Source: an uncultured Ignavibacteria bacterium (GTDB lineage: Bacteria > Bacteroidota > Ignavibacteria > Ignavibacteriales > Ignavibacteriaceae). Taken from it: a DNA stretch of 5,953 bases. The notes beneath the pieces are model-generated. The model saw only the letters and a program-made list of their open reading frames with translations. It was not told the DNA's origin and ran no database searches. This document shows positions 5,419-5,953 of this stretch, piece after piece (the stretch's first letter is position 1; each line of letters begins with the position of its first letter). Where the stretch lies: assembly GCA_937996765.1 (NCBI GenBank), contig CALKUG010000085.1, positions 1 through 5,953 on the forward strand, read 5' to 3'. A program made the translations under genes and the position numbers.

Positions 5419-5953
5419 CACGCACCTCATTGTGGAGGTCGAACTCGTCCATTTTACGGTATAATGTGCGCTCACTGATATTGAGCAACAACGCCGCCTT
5501 GCGTTTATTGCCAGCAGTTTTTTTGAGTGCTTGTGCAATAGTACGTTTTTCGATTTCACCAAGATTAAATGTGTCGGGGTAGTAGTCGCCTGCTTGAAGC
5601 GAGCGAAGGGGAACTTGATGATTAAGCAAAATAGCTTTTAACTCCATAATGTCTTTTTTAAGTTCGAATAATGCTCGATAAATAAAATCGCGGTCAATTT
5701 CTTCAGGTGATTTACCAACGGCTACAGGTAAATTAGGATGAGCTTCAACTTTGGGTTCAATTTTCAAAAGTTGTACTAAATTAGCCGAGGTTATTAAACC
5801 TGTTTTAGAAAGAGCGGCAGCTGTTTCAATAGTGTTTTTTAATTCACGTACATTTCCCGGCCAATGGTATTCCATAAGCACTTGTACGGCATCGTTGGTG
5901 AGCTCAATGGGTTTACCCATATTATCTTTTTGAAAAGCCGCTAAAAAATGTGC
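5411..5953 (-). CDS. Sigma-54-dependent Fis-family transcriptional regulator, N-terminal part missing
   Basis: Only the last 180 residues are visible; the frame is open to the right edge. The fragment begins near the end of the AAA+ ATPase domain: a HFLAAF helix and then WPGNVREL (31-38), the C-terminal lid signature with the sensor-II arginine of bacterial enhancer-binding proteins. A linker (62-125) contains a charged helix, SPEEIDRDFIYRALFELKKDIMELK in outline, common in FCB-group members. The C-terminal domain (131-171) is a Fis-type helix-turn-helix: an EIEKRTIAQAL helix, GNKRKAALLLNIS and RTLYRKMDEF. Such proteins bind upstream enhancer sites and use ATP to open promoters held by RpoN holoenzyme. 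The sensory domain lies outside the window, so the signal is unknown. It overlaps lptE by 8 bp. In many Bacteroidota a regulator of this type sits directly before a LptE-like gene, as I recall, so the pair appears conserved. I found no -24/-12 promoter (TGGCAC-N5-TTGC) in the gaps examined, so its targets may lie elsewhere. Confidence 0.92.
   Translation of the reverse strand, partial: AHFLAAFQKDNMGKPIELTNDAVQVLMEYHWPGNVRELKNTIETAAALSKTGLITSANLVQLLKIEPKVEAHPNLPVAVGKSPEEIDRDFIYRALFELKKDIMELKAILLNHQVPLRSLQAGDYYPDTFNLGEIEKRTIAQALKKTAGNKRKAALLLNISERTLYRKMDEFDLHNEVRDE
5423..5428 (-). promoter_or_regulatory. Ribosome binding site deciding the lptE start
   Basis: GAGGTG on the minus strand lies four bases before the ATG at 5418 and within the last codons of the regulator gene. 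It supports this start over the in-frame ATG at 5403, whose own upstream sequence (GTAGG) is a weaker but still usable match. Confidence 0.55.

Noticed and set aside
4873..5562. A longer, 229-residue start for the LptE-like protein at 5562
   Set aside because: It would overlap the regulator's helix-turn-helix coding region by about 150 bp, and the extra residues are an out-of-frame reading of conserved sequence placed before the signal peptide.

Overview
The window looks like chromosomal DNA of a free-living bacterium in the Bacteroidota/Chlorobiota/Ignavibacteriota (FCB) group. I infer this from three things: a LptE-family lipoprotein with the YSFTGAS signature typical of that group, a sigma-54 activator directly upstream of it, and a moderately AT-rich base composition with TTG/GTG-rich, strictly co-oriented genes. 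The phylum is an inference; an Ignavibacteria/Kapaibacteria-like organism would fit best, but no ribosomal marker is present to settle it. I see no mobile element, CRISPR array, tRNA or rRNA.

Every gene is on the minus strand, so transcription runs from high to low coordinates. From right to left: the C-terminal part of a sigma-54-dependent Fis-family regulator (cut by the right edge); a LptE-like outer-membrane lipoprotein overlapping the regulator's end; a multi-pass family-2 glycosyltransferase of the cellulose synthase/CslA type; a small two-ended TPR protein; a family-9 (heptosyltransferase-like) glycosyltransferase; and an exported DUF3108 protein that overlaps the GT9 gene by ATGA. Gaps between these six genes are 38 bp or less, or negative, so they very probably form one transcription unit whose promoter lies off the right edge. 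A G+C-containing hairpin followed by a short T run, about 38 bp past the DUF3108 stop codon, is a plausible end of that unit.

After a 227-bp intergenic region with two inverted repeats comes a separate gene, also leftward: a CPBP-family (CAAX-like) intramembrane protease that is cut by the left edge after its EExxxR motif.

Functionally, the cluster reads as a cell-envelope module. LptE is the outer-membrane partner of the LPS translocon, GT9 enzymes add heptose or other sugars to LPS core, the GT2 enzyme probably polymerises and extrudes a glycan, and DUF3108 is exported. The TPR protein may scaffold the two glycosyltransferases. The joint role is inferred from gene order; individual family assignments are read from the proteins. 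I found nothing that clearly amounts to a new defence or mobile system; the most unusual item is the CslA-like synthase embedded with LptE, TPR and GT9 genes.
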